Notes: a model not told the origin generated them from the letters alone. DNA of 52,257 bases from an uncultured Gammaproteobacteria bacterium (GCA_913063495.1 CAJXXT010000012.1:1-52257), one strand, 5' to 3'; shown: positions 18,673 to 26,966, numbered from the stretch's first letter. Made by a program: numbers and translations.

Positions 18673-20064
18673 CTACAACTCTACTTCAACGGTTACTTCC
18701 GCGCTTACCTCTGAGCTGGGCTTGGCTGCTGCTGGCAAATCACCACCAAAGCCCATGGCATGCTGGAGTATCTGGCCTTTCGCCAAATAATGGCCATTGA
18801 GTATTCCCATTCCGGTATTACGCAACAAACGCACAGGCATGGGCTCAGCACCAAATAAACGCTTAAACCCCTCCATTGCACTCATCATTAATAGGTTATG
18901 ACCTTTGCGACGACGTTGGTATCGGCGTAACCCCATAGTCTCAGCAGGATGTAGATCTTTGGCCACATTGCTACACACCTCTTCGGCTAATACCGCAACG
19001 TCCAAAAAGCCCATGTTAATACCCTGCCCCGCTAAAGGGTGTAATGTATGAGCCGCATCTGCGACCAACGCCAAGCCGGGTAACACATAATCAACCGCAT
19101 GCCGTTGGCGTAACGGAAAGCTAAACCGTGTATCACTTTTAGTGACACTACCCAAACGCCCTTCCATTGCTCGGGTAAGCGCCAGGTTAAACTCTGCCTC
19201 ACCCATTGCCATTAGTGTTTTGGTATAGTCTTCGTTCGCAGACCATACAATCGAGGAAAGGCAGGATTGTTCATCCTGTTGATTCGCTCGTAATGGTAAA
19301 AAACCCAACGGGCCCGACGTTAAAAAGGGTTGCCTAGCGATGCCGTCATGCGGTTTTTCGGTCTCCACAGTTGTTACTATCGCGGTATGACCATAATCCC
19401 ATTCCCGCGTCGCTATCCCTGTTAATGTTCTTACCGATGAGTTCGCACCATCGGCACCAACAACGAGTGCAGCCATTAATTGTTGATCATTTTCTAAATC
19501 AACTAACCATAGGCCCTCACCACAAATATCATTGCTAGCGTCATCAATAACATCTTCTGACACCTTGCTAATAGGTTTAATCGCTCGTAAACCTACCGCT
19601 TTTATTTCAATATTTTTATGCTTCTGGCATGCCAAGTACAATGCATATTGGGTAATACGGTTTTCAATAATATGCCCCAAATATGCCACATCGGCGTCAC
19701 TGGCATGAAACTGTATATTTCCCGTACCATCACTATCCCAAACATCCATATCAGTATAAGGAGATATTCGCTGCGTTTGAATAAAATCCCATGCGCCGCA
19801 TTGACGTAAAATATTTTCAGATGCTCGGGTAATCGCACTTACCCGAGGGTCAAAACCCTCACCCCAAGAGTCAGGCCCACTTGGCAGCGCTTTTTCTAAC
19901 ACTATGATTTTTTTACCGCTGGCAGCCATTAAACAAGCCGTTGCTAATCCTGCCATTCCACCGCCAACAATCACAATATCTGTTGAGAGACTCACTGGTT
20001 CATTAACTCCGCTGGCCTCATTAGATTCACAGACCTCGCCTTGCTGATTTTGCTTTTCTATCAT
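18673..20064 (-). CDS. ubiI: FAD-dependent ubiquinone-biosynthesis hydroxylase, UbiI/VisC type
   Basis: Flavin monooxygenase of the UbiH/UbiF/UbiI group, which hydroxylates the ring of ubiquinone precursors at the inner membrane. Residues 27-60 carry the FAD site (VIVGGGMAGLATACL), the middle has LVVGADGANSSVR, and the C-terminal FAD/ribityl motif is ADAAHTLHPLAGQGINMGFLD cut here to DAAHTLHPLAGQGINMG; the usual G before DAAH is Ala. The pieces DPRVSAITRASENIL, LGHIIENRITQYALY and SIVWSANED fit the UbiI (VisC) branch that hydroxylates C5. ATG 20064 overlaps the pepP stop as TAATG, so translation is coupled. The usual UbiH gene between pepP and visC in relatives is not present here. Confidence 0.82.
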   Translation of the reverse strand: MIEKQNQQGEVCESNEASGVNEPVSLSTDIVIVGGGMAGLATACLMAASGKKIIVLEKALPSGPDSWGEGFDPRVSAITRASENILRQCGAWDFIQTQRISPYTDMDVWDSDGTGNIQFHASDADVAYLGHIIENRITQYALYLACQKHKNIEIKAVGLRAIKPISKVSEDVIDDASNDICGEGLWLVDLENDQQLMAALVVGADGANSSVRTLTGIATREWDYGHTAIVTTVETEKPHDGIARQPFLTSGPLGFLPLRANQQDEQSCLSSIVWSANEDYTKTLMAMGEAEFNLALTRAMEGRLGSVTKSDTRFSFPLRQRHAVDYVLPGLALVADAAHTLHPLAGQGINMGFLDVAVLAEEVCSNVAKDLHPAETMGLRRYQRRRKGHNLLMMSAMEGFKRLFGAEPMPVRLLRNTGMGILNGHYLAKGQILQHAMGFGGDLPAAAKPSSEVSAEVTVEVEL

Positions 20065-21422
20065 TATTTTTTGCGCCGTTTTTTCTTTGCTGCTGCCATT
20101 AACGCTTCAATATCATCGACTTTTTTCGGAACTTTTGCGGTAAGCACTTTATGATTTTTGGCTGTCACCAATACATCGTCTTCTATGCGAATACCAATTC
20201 CTCGCCACTTCTCATCAACACTTTTATCATCCGGCGAGACATAAATACCCGGTTCAATGGTTAGCACCATACCTTCTTCTAGCACACGCCATTCACCGCC
20301 TACTTTATAATCACCTACATCATGAACATCCATCCCTAACCAATGCCCTGCTCGATGCATATAAAATTGTTTGTAAGCTTCAGATTCGATGAGCTCATCA
20401 AGTTTACCTGCTAATAGCCCTAACTTTACCAATCCTTTTGTAATAACTTTTACTGTGGCTTCGTGAGGATCATTCCAATGATTACCCGGCTTTACGGTTT
20501 TAATCGCGGCCATTTGCGACTTTAACACAAGCTCATAAAGCGCTCGCTGAGGTTCTGAAAACGTTCCGTTCACCGGAAAGGTGCGTGTAATATCTGCGGC
20601 ATAATATTGATACTCAGCCCCAGCATCAATTAATACTAGATCACCATCTTTTAGCTCTGCATTATTTTCTATGTAATGCAAAATACAACCATTTGCACCA
20701 CCCCCAACAATGGATGTATAAGCCACAGAGCGACTACCACGTCGGGTAAATTCATGTAAAAACTCTGCCTCTAATTGATATTCCATCAAACCTGGCTCAC
20801 ACAATTCCATCGCCCGAATATGTGCTGCAACCGACATGTCCGCAGCGGTTTGCATTAGCTTTATTTCACCTTTGCTTTTGTACAAACGCATATCATGTAG
20901 CAGGTGATCAAGGTCAATAAACTCTCCTGGAGGCTGCGCTCCGGTGCGCACTTTAGATCGAATTGTGTTTACCCAGCTCATCACTTGACGATCAAATTCC
21001 GGTTTACTGCCCATGGCATAATACACACGTTCACGACCTTCAATTAATCCCGGTAAAATGTCATCTAAATCACTAAAGGGGAACCCATCATCTGCACCAA
21101 AATCTTTTACCACGCCTTCTGGACCTGATCGATAACCATTCCATGTTTCCATTTCCCGATCACGATCACGACAAAATAAAACGTATTCACCATGCTCTCG
21201 ACCAGGAGCTAGTACCAGTACCGCTTCCGGTTCTTCAAAACCTGACAAATAATAAAAATCAGAATCTTGACGATAAGCATATTCACAATCGCGATTCCGC
21301 ACCTTCATGGATGCAGCCGGTACAATGGCAATACTGTTTGGCTCCATCATGTCCATTAACTGTTGACGGCGCTCGGCAAACTCTTTTTTGGTTAACTTTG
21401 GCGTAGGATACGGTTTTGTCAC
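20064..21422 (-). CDS. pepP: Xaa-Pro aminopeptidase
   Basis: Dinuclear manganese aminopeptidase P, M24 family, 452 residues, releasing the N-terminal residue before proline. An N-terminal creatinase-like domain (RRQQLMDMMEPNSIAIVPAA) is followed by the pita-bread catalytic domain with metal ligands in DAGAEYQYYAADITRTF, the His in HRAGHWLGMDVHDVG, and Glu residues in IEPGIY and IRIEDD. The gene starts at GTG 21422 with GGA 9 nt upstream; no ATG in frame fits better. It lies between UPF0149 and ubiI on the minus strand, the standard gammaproteobacterial order. Confidence 0.95.
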   Translation of the reverse strand: MTKPYPTPKLTKKEFAERRQQLMDMMEPNSIAIVPAASMKVRNRDCEYAYRQDSDFYYLSGFEEPEAVLVLAPGREHGEYVLFCRDRDREMETWNGYRSGPEGVVKDFGADDGFPFSDLDDILPGLIEGRERVYYAMGSKPEFDRQVMSWVNTIRSKVRTGAQPPGEFIDLDHLLHDMRLYKSKGEIKLMQTAADMSVAAHIRAMELCEPGLMEYQLEAEFLHEFTRRGSRSVAYTSIVGGGANGCILHYIENNAELKDGDLVLIDAGAEYQYYAADITRTFPVNGTFSEPQRALYELVLKSQMAAIKTVKPGNHWNDPHEATVKVITKGLVKLGLLAGKLDELIESEAYKQFYMHRAGHWLGMDVHDVGDYKVGGEWRVLEEGMVLTIEPGIYVSPDDKSVDEKWRGIGIRIEDDVLVTAKNHKVLTAKVPKKVDDIEALMAAAKKKRRKK

Positions 21423-21538
21423 AGAGAATCATCCATAGGGTTTACGTTGTAGTTATTGTAATAATTAGAGTCTAGACATTAAGTGTAGCTATTAAGTATT
21501 AATACAGTGGTGAACTGCAGCCCGATAAATGTATCGGA

Positions 21539-22171
21539 TCAATGCAACGTTTGATCACCGCGGCGATCCTTCTCAGATTTCGCTGCTGATCCAGCCATAT
21601 CAAATTGGCCAACAAATTCATTATAAATGAGGATAGATGCCATTCGAATATACTCAACCACCTCAAAGTAATCCTTCTCTTGCTCTTCCGTTATTTCGTT
21701 ATCGTTTTCCGGATCAAGCTCAGATTCAACCTGACTAATGGACACCAAATCACGAAAGGTATTGCGGATATCCTCAGAGAAGTCTCTTTCATTACGCTCG
21801 CCTGTACTACCAAAGCCCGCCAAAAAGCCTGAACACCAATTTCCGATACCCTCTAATCGTTCACTTAATGACTCATCGTCATCCAGCAATAACATTTGGA
21901 AGGTAAACTCAGGGTCTTTTAAATCTTCTAACGTCCATTCACGTAATGCATAAAACCATTCACGTGTATCATCCCAAGGATCACGTTTTACCCCTACGTC
22001 GGGTAAATATTGCTTTAACCAGCTCAAACCCTCTAACCGATTCCCTCCACACAACTGGCCAACCAATATACCGTGGGATTCCTCTGTACTTGATGCTGCG
22101 TCCATTTTTTTCAATTCTGCTTGCAACTCATAGTAATCAAGCACCTGTTCTTTCACTAAATCTTCGCTCAC
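21539..22171 (-). CDS. UPF0149 (YgfB-like) family protein
   Basis: Helical protein of about 210 residues in the UPF0149/YgfB family. The family mark is HGILVGQLCGGN near residue 35, with WCSGFLAGFG in the middle (the conserved Trp-Cys-x-G-F segment). In E. coli ygfB is the gene upstream of pepP, the same position as here. YgfB has been tied to regulation of ampD in Pseudomonas, but a general role is not settled. The frame is open to GTG 22180; GTG 22171 has AGG at about 6 nt and gives MSEDLVKEQV, so I prefer it. Divergent from the TIGR02449 gene. Confidence 0.85.
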   Translation of the reverse strand: MSEDLVKEQVLDYYELQAELKKMDAASSTEESHGILVGQLCGGNRLEGLSWLKQYLPDVGVKRDPWDDTREWFYALREWTLEDLKDPEFTFQMLLLDDDESLSERLEGIGNWCSGFLAGFGSTGERNERDFSEDIRNTFRDLVSISQVESELDPENDNEITEEQEKDYFEVVEYIRMASILIYNEFVGQFDMAGSAAKSEKDRRGDQTLH

Positions 22172-22411
22172 ACCGCACACCTACTCTTCTGATCGATAAA
22201 AGGCATCCCCTTACTTGGAGGTCGCCTACTTAATTAAGACAATTATCATGCCTCAGGGGATTTTCTGGGATTGTATCATGACAACAATCGATAAACTGCT
22301 TCACGATTTGCTACTCTTTATAGATGCAACCCTTCTCAGTTCTTAGTCGCTAGGTTACCATGGCAACTTGCACTGAAAAGCCCTTCACACCAGTGATACC
22401 GAAGTGGGAAT

Positions 22412-22624
22412 ATGAGCCTAAAAACACGATTAAATGCCATAGAATCTCAAGTAGATGAGTTAGTTGCGCTATGTAATGAGTACAAACGTCATAACACTAG
22501 CCTGCGAACCCGCGAAAGCCAGCTCAATGAAGAGCGATCCAATCTGTTAAGGAAAAACGATATGGCAAGAACCAAAGTAGAAGGCATGATTACCCGCCTT
22601 AAAGCCTTGGAGCAAGACTCATGA
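22412..22624 (+). CDS. TIGR02449 family small coiled-coil protein
   Basis: A 70-residue, almost entirely heptad-patterned protein (LNAIESQVDELVALCNEY, then RESQLNEERSNLLRKN). It matches the TIGR02449 family found directly before zapA in many gammaproteobacteria and resembles ZapB in size and coil content, so a division-related role is plausible but unproven. Its stop overlaps the zapA start as ATGA, giving coupled translation. Confidence 0.85.
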   Translation: MSLKTRLNAIESQVDELVALCNEYKRHNTSLRTRESQLNEERSNLLRKNDMARTKVEGMITRLKALEQDS

Positions 22625-22935
22625 GCAGGGAACAGAAAGCCGTCAACATTAAGATTCTTGACAAAGAATACGGGGTATCTTGTACACCCGATGAAGAGGC
22701 GGAGCTACTGAGTTCTGCACGTATGGTCGATAGTAAAATGCGAGAGATCCGTCAATCCGGCACCATCGTGGGAATGGATCGAATTGCGGTAATGGCAGCA
22801 TTAAACATCGCCCATGAGCTTATCAAAGTACAAAATGAACTTGCTCTGCACTCTGATGGCACAGAAAAACAACTAGAGAGAATTCAGGAAAAAATTGAAC
22901 AGGCATTGGCTCAAGCCCGCCAAATGGAACTATAA
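22621..22935 (+). CDS. zapA: Cell division protein ZapA
   Basis: ZapA binds FtsZ and bundles its filaments at the division ring. The 104 residues show the family N-terminal domain (VNIKILDKEYGVSCTPDEEA, ELLSSARMVDSKMREIR) followed by GMDRIAVMAALNIAHEL and a C-terminal coiled coil. Translation starts inside the stop of the previous gene. It is followed by 6S RNA and fau, the classical zapA-ssrS-fau order. Confidence 0.95.
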   Translation: MSREQKAVNIKILDKEYGVSCTPDEEAELLSSARMVDSKMREIRQSGTIVGMDRIAVMAALNIAHELIKVQNELALHSDGTEKQLERIQEKIEQALAQARQMEL

Positions 22936-23045
22936 CCCTCTGATTTTGCAAGTTTTATTGACTGTACAGAAAGATATTTATATTTTTACCTTAGCAATTC
23001 AACATACCTATAGAGCAATCAGATAATAATTAGGTATACTGTAAT

Positions 23046-23223
23046 TGCTCCCTGGGTAGCTGGTGATTCTGCTACGTCCCTGAGCCGATGTATTACCTTT
23101 GGAGGCAACGCGTTCTGCTGGCGTGCATGTCCGCTCGACGGAAAGCCCGATGCTTTACTGATGCCACCACCTTGAACCTCTGGGTTCAAGGACCAAGCTG
23201 ATAGCGACTACTCGGGGAGCTCT
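23046..23223 (+). ncRNA. ssrS: 6S RNA
   Basis: Regulatory RNA that mimics an open promoter and binds sigma-70 RNA polymerase. The 5' end (GCTCCCTGGGTAG) pairs with the 3' end (CTACTCGGGGAGC) to form the closing stem. The conserved CCCTGAGCCGATGT segment lies at about 23078-23091 and the hairpin CCTTGAACC/GGGTTCAAGG near 23170-23191, both as in E. coli 6S. A -10-like TATACT at 23035-23040 sets the likely 5' end near 23046-23047; no good -35 is seen. Location between zapA and fau agrees. Ends are good to a few bases. Confidence 0.95.
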
Positions 23224-23225
23224 AT

Positions 23226-23837
23226 TTGTCTTCTAACACCGGTTCTAAAAACGCCTCAAAATCATCATTACGCCAATCTTTACGCCTTGCTCGTACCAAA
23301 CTTACTTACCCAGAACAACGTGCCGCATCCATCGGGTTATGCCGACAGCTTTTACTGCACCCGCGCTTTATCAACAGCCAAAAGCTCGCTGTTTACATCT
23401 CCAATGATGGCGAAATAGACCTTCAACCACTAATTCACCTTGCTTGGTCTCTGCGCAAAGATGTTTACTTGCCGGTATTACACCCCTTTCGACAAGGTGA
23501 GTTGGTTTTTATGCGTTATGATCCAGGACAGGACTTAGCCAAAAACCGTTTTGGCATACCTGAACCGCTCTCGCCTTATGACACAAGGGCACCGTCGTGG
23601 ATGATGGACCTAGTATTAACACCGCTTGTTGGTTTTGATGTGCAGGGAAATAGAATGGGAATGGGTGGAGGGTTTTACGATCGTACCTTTGCTTTTGTTA
23701 AGGGCAATACACGCCCACGAAAACCTTACCTCATGGGCACTGCACACGAGTGTCAAAAAACAGAGGAATTAGTGTTGGAGTCTTGGGATATTACAATGAA
23801 TGGAATAGTGACGGGCAGTCATACCTACGGCAGCTAA
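23226..23837 (+). CDS. fau: 5-formyltetrahydrofolate cyclo-ligase
   Basis: ATP-dependent enzyme that converts 5-formyl-THF to methenyl-THF, recycling folate (YgfA/MTHFS). The 203 residues include RQSLRLARTKLTYPEQRA, the substrate region and the signature GMGGGFYDRT near residue 140. The start is TTG 23226; there is no ATG in frame before residue 90. The only ribosome-binding site in reach is GGGGAG at 23215-23220, inside the 3' closing stem of 6S RNA. In E. coli fau is also co-transcribed with ssrS. Confidence 0.93.
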   Translation: MSSNTGSKNASKSSLRQSLRLARTKLTYPEQRAASIGLCRQLLLHPRFINSQKLAVYISNDGEIDLQPLIHLAWSLRKDVYLPVLHPFRQGELVFMRYDPGQDLAKNRFGIPEPLSPYDTRAPSWMMDLVLTPLVGFDVQGNRMGMGGGFYDRTFAFVKGNTRPRKPYLMGTAHECQKTEELVLESWDITMNGIVTGSHTYGS

Positions 23838-23870
23838 CTCGCGCAGGCTATAAGGAAGCATTGTTCTGTC

Positions 23871-23996
23871 TTAGCGAATTGAAAACTGGCTCGCAACCAT
23901 CTCAGGATCTGGCTGATCAAGTGTATAACCACTCACCACAACACCCATTCCTAAAATAAACATCAGTACTACTAATAAATCAGGCTTCTTTTTCAT
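23871..23996 (-). CDS. Small membrane peptide, 41 residues
   Basis: Unlisted short frame, convergent with fau and ending 33 nt from its stop. It begins MKKKPDLLVVLMFILGMG and continues VVVSGYTLDQPDPEMVASQF, so a positively charged start, one membrane helix (about residues 7-24) and a polar tail. The start ATG is at 23996, with GAGATG about 7 nt upstream. Charge pattern and layout agree with an inner-membrane microprotein, N-terminus in. No function is known to me; short proteins of this shape occur in related genomes. Not verified by homology search. Confidence 0.55.
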   Translation of the reverse strand: MKKKPDLLVVLMFILGMGVVVSGYTLDQPDPEMVASQFSIR

Positions 23997-24734
23997 CGTA
24001 ACATCTCATAGTTGCGTTACCCATCTACCAGCTCAATAAGCTTAATTGCCAATTCGACAATCTAATAGCGGCCTTCCTAGCAACAAAGTAACAGTGCGCA
24101 CGTATTTAACGGTTTCCTTTACGTGTCTTATTTTTATAACGCCTTAATATGAACCCAGCATATCTCAATTAGCTAAAGCATTCTGAGAACTAGGTCAAAT
24201 GATTATTTATTAATCTATAAGGACAAGTAAATAATCACAGTTTTTCACTTTCGCACCGAACTGTTCACATCTATACCGTATTTACGCTGATTGAGCGATA
24301 AATCGCGATATTCTACTAAACAGTGTAGTGCAAGAATTCACCTAAGCTAGCAGGTATGTGAGTGGTAGCTCACATTTTGTACACAAAAATGACTAATTTA
24401 TTATTTTTCTCGTCAAATCAGGCAAGTAGCCGCATAACCTAAGGTATGGCAGCAAATTAACACGCTAAATAGGAAAAGGAAAGTGAAACGAACCGTTACA
24501 AATAAGCGGGTCACAATATATAAAGTACAAGGGCAAAAGGTTATGTATTTGCTACCGGAGTTCTAAATGCCTTCACATACACGCTCAATTAACTCAGCCC
24601 TAACTTTATAACCTCCAATAAAAAACAAGAGGTCTGATCAAACTTATTGGTCAACATATATATTTACAGCACGATGTTTTTAGTATACAAATATGTTTAC
24701 ACGCAAGCAATCATGATCAATGGAAGGGTTGATA
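23997..24734. other. Long non-coding gap at the start of the accessory region
   Basis: AT-rich stretch with no convincing gene. It contains a 7-bp hairpin, ATGTGAG (24356-24362) and CTCACAT (24369-24375), followed by TTTG. A 27-codon frame starts at GTG 24483 with AGGAAAAGGAA upstream, but it is too short to trust. The promoter of the mobile-mystery pair must lie near the right end; TTTACA at 24663-24668 and TATACA at 24684-24689 are candidates with a short 15-nt spacer. Confidence 0.5.
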
Positions 24735-25199
24735 ATGAGCATAGAAAAGATAGTCGCCAAACAATATCGAGATAAAGTAAATCACGCTGTTAATCAATTT
24801 GGCAGCTTACCTATACTTCCCCAAGAGGGCTGGATAAGGACGGTCAGAAAGGCTCTTGGCATGTCTGGGACTCAACTTGCCAAACGACTTGGTGTAACAA
24901 AGGCGAGAGTTTCAAAGGCTGAGCAAGATGAGCCTACCGGTAGCGTTACACTTAAATCGATGCAGGCCATGGCCGAGGCGATGGATTGTAAGTTTGTTTA
25001 TGCGGTAGTGCCTAAACAGAATGTAGAAGAAGTCATCAAGCTGCGCGCTATAGATAAGGCTCGAATACAAGTAAAAGCCGCATCTATCCATATGGCGCTT
25101 GAAGCGCAATCGTTGAATAAAGAACAGCTGAATTTTGAAGTTAAGCGTATAGCGGCTCAAATCATGGACAAAATGCCCGCAGACTTATGGAATGATTAA
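24735..25199 (+). CDS. Mobile mystery protein A (HTH regulator)
   Basis: Protein of 154 residues of the mobile mystery protein A family (TIGR02612): WIRTVRKALGMSGTQLAKRL followed by GVTKARVSKAEQDE is an Xre-type helix-turn-helix, then SVTLKSMQAMAEAMDCKFVYAVVP. The start at ATG 24735 has GGAAGGG with a 6-nt spacer; ATG 24720 is open as well but has no site. It is coupled to the downstream Fic-like gene by a TAATG overlap. The A/B pair is known from mobile regions and behaves like an antitoxin or regulator next to a Fic-type partner; that role is inferred. Confidence 0.88.
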   Translation: MSIEKIVAKQYRDKVNHAVNQFGSLPILPQEGWIRTVRKALGMSGTQLAKRLGVTKARVSKAEQDEPTGSVTLKSMQAMAEAMDCKFVYAVVPKQNVEEVIKLRAIDKARIQVKAASIHMALEAQSLNKEQLNFEVKRIAAQIMDKMPADLWND

Positions 25200-25798
25200 T
25201 GACTGACGTAATGGATTACCCTGATGGAGCTATACCCCTTGACCCAGATGAGATGGAGGGCCTGAAATTCAAGCATATTTCTACGCGGGGGGAGCTTGAT
25301 CAATTAGAACAAGCTGGAATTACAAACGGTATGAAATGGTCGGATAAACAGAAAAATCTAGATATTTTATCCGAGGCCTTTGTTTGTGAGCTTCACAAAC
25401 GCTTGTTTGGTGACGTGTGGAAATGGGCAGGTAGTTTCCGCAAAACAGAAAAAAATATTGGTGTTGATCCATTTCAGATAGCAACTCAGTTACGACAGCT
25501 GCTAGATGATGCAAAATATTGGGTTGAATACTCTACGTATCCACCAAAAGAGCTGGCGGCCAGGTTTCATCACAAGTTGGTTTATATATACCCGTTTCCT
25601 AATGGTAATGTCCGTCATGCTCGAATTATTACTGATGCTGTATTGACCAAATTGCTAAGTGAACCTGCTATCAACTGGGCAGGCGGTTATCGATTAGAAA
25701 GTATGAATGATCGACGAAATGAATATATTGCAGCACTCCGAGCGGCTGACGGGCATGATTTCAGCGAGTTACTGAATTTCGTCGGCGCTGGTGAATAA
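25199..25798 (+). CDS. Mobile mystery protein B, Fic-domain protein with altered active site
   Basis: Protein of 199 residues of the mobile mystery protein B family (TIGR02613). The N-terminal block DYPDGAIPLDPDEMEGLKFK and FGDVWKWAGSFRKTEKNIGV are diagnostic. The Fic loop, normally HPFPNGNGRHAR in this family, reads YPFPNGNVRHAR here: Tyr131 replaces the catalytic His and Val138 replaces the second Gly of the anion-binding turn. With both changes AMP transfer by the usual chemistry is unlikely. The frame is otherwise intact and full length, so the protein may be kept for another role or be at the start of decay. Confidence 0.9.
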   Translation: MTDVMDYPDGAIPLDPDEMEGLKFKHISTRGELDQLEQAGITNGMKWSDKQKNLDILSEAFVCELHKRLFGDVWKWAGSFRKTEKNIGVDPFQIATQLRQLLDDAKYWVEYSTYPPKELAARFHHKLVYIYPFPNGNVRHARIITDAVLTKLLSEPAINWAGGYRLESMNDRRNEYIAALRAADGHDFSELLNFVGAGE

Positions 25799-25928
25799 GT
25801 ATGTCACGTTTATTACGCACGTAAGCCATGCGACATAAGCCGTTGTTATTAATACCGTTATCTTTCCTCCTTATTTCGTTTCTCAGCGTCTCTATTTGAA
25901 ATAAAAATTAGGGCGGCACACAAACTTT

Positions 25929-26243
25929 CTAATAATTATTCAGACCGTTGCATGCTGGATCTTTCTCCACCCGCAAGCGCAGCCCCAAACCATGAATAAC
26001 TTTGGTAAAGCTAGCAAGTTTAGGGTTCCCTTTTTCTGATAGCATTTTATACATGCTCTCTCTACCTAACTCTGAACGAGTAGCCAAACCTGATATACCA
26101 TTCTCCTGAGCTTCAGCAAGATTACGTAACGCCATTAAAATCACTTCAGGGCTTCCGTCTCCTAACGCTTCGTTCAGATATTCTGCTGCCACTTCAGAAT
26201 CACGCAAGTGTTCATTGTGTGTCGCTCTAACGTTACGTGCCAT
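25929..26243 (-). CDS. HigA-type antitoxin (addiction module antidote, HTH)
   Basis: Protein of 104 residues of the putative addiction-module antidote family (TIGR02684). The helix-turn-helix is GISGLATRSELGRESMYKML, followed by NPKLASFTKVIHGLGLRLRV, the standard ending. The N-terminal part (DSEVAAEYLNEALGDGSPEV) is the family's usual toxin-binding leader. ATG 26243 starts two bases after the stop of the toxin remnant. The antitoxin is intact, so it can still bind its operator at 26384-26403 and repress itself, although its toxin is now a fragment. Confidence 0.88.
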   Translation of the reverse strand: MARNVRATHNEHLRDSEVAAEYLNEALGDGSPEVILMALRNLAEAQENGISGLATRSELGRESMYKMLSEKGNPKLASFTKVIHGLGLRLRVEKDPACNGLNNY

Positions 26244-26244
26244 C

Positions 26245-26367
26245 CTAATTTCTCCGCCTATATTCTTGCCAATAAGCTTTTGCTTTCACATCCCTAAGTC
26301 CGGCTAGCCATTCGCTATATGGGCTCTTTCCATTTTCATCAACATATTCATTGATAACATTTACCAT
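26245..26367 (-). pseudogene. RelE/HigB-type toxin remnant with internal deletion, 40 residues
   Basis: Short frame before the antitoxin, beginning MVNVINEYVDENGKSPYSEW and ending KAKAYWQEYRRRN. The first 30 residues match the N-terminus of the RelE-like addiction-module killer family (TIGR02683: E.x.DGKSPF.EWL..LRD.KAKA). The last 12 residues look like the C-terminal end of that family (AKxYWQEY), so about 60 central residues with the RNase core are missing while the frame is kept. AAGGAG with an 8-nt spacer precedes ATG 26367, so it is still translatable. Full-length members have about 95-100 residues. Confidence 0.7.
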
Positions 26368-26383
26368 ATATAACACTCCTTAA

Positions 26384-26403
26384 TTGTATCCTAAAGGATA
26401 CAA
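26384..26403. promoter_or_regulatory. Palindromic operator of the toxin-antitoxin operon
   Basis: TTGTATCCTAAAGGATACAA is a perfect 9-bp inverted repeat around a central AA. It lies 17 nt upstream of the toxin-remnant start and covers TACAAT, the likely -10 on the minus strand. This is where HigA-type antitoxins bind for self-repression. Confidence 0.8.
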
Positions 26404-26522
26404 ATTGCATACTCCTAAACCTAGCCTACAGCATTGCTCATAACTTATTGTTTAATTTAGTTTTTATCCATTTTCAAAAACTGACACCTTAAATCACTGA
26501 GCAGCCAAGAGGTAAGTAGGAG

Positions 26523-26966
26523 TTAGCACTAAGCGGCATTCTGCCCCATTCCCAAAAAAACCTTGTTTACATGTAAATTGGATTGCGTCATTAATGAAAG
26601 ATTTTTTATACCGTTCAACCACAACTCTTCATCCAATCCGAGTCTTTCTATTATTGATGTATGATGCGCAGCAATATAACCACGTTTATTGGCGCAAATG
26701 GCTCGACCTGTCCAATCCAATAAATTTAAATATTCCACCCAACCAAAAGGGATTCCCTGCTTTTTATTTTTACTGATTGAACCCGAAAAATAAGCCAGAT
26801 AATCGGGTGATTCTCGCTTATACCATCTGCCAATGGTTACTCATGACCGCATAAGCACACACATCAATACAAAATACTCGGGAAAGCAATCTGATTCTAT
26901 CTACAATCCATTCACGCCGATGCTCATAAGACCTCCCTGACCACTTATCCTGCCCACACAAAAAAA
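26523..26966 (-). pseudogene. Decayed copy of the REP-type transposase
   Basis: Near-identical at DNA level to parts of the intact copy at 30372-31334. The 3' part (26523-26830) matches 30365-30674, and 26831-26966 matches about 31119-31255. The roughly 440 bp between, with most of the catalytic domain, are missing; both break points have TGC. It also has a TAA inside the 3' part (aaaataagcc against aaacaagcc) and a one-base loss at cttatacc. The original 5' end with the start codon is gone. No functional product. Confidence 0.88.

Noticed and set aside
24356..24378. ATGTGAG/CTCACAT hairpin as a terminator
   Set aside because: Short stem and weak T-run, with no gene ending nearby on the plus strand.
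24483..24566. 27-codon frame with AGGAAAAGGAA before GTG
   Set aside because: Too short, no family and no context; the purine-rich run occurs easily in AT-rich DNA.
26523..26966. Small independent gene of about 69 residues
   Set aside because: Its sequence is the C-terminal part of the transposase at 30372, cut by a stop and a deletion.
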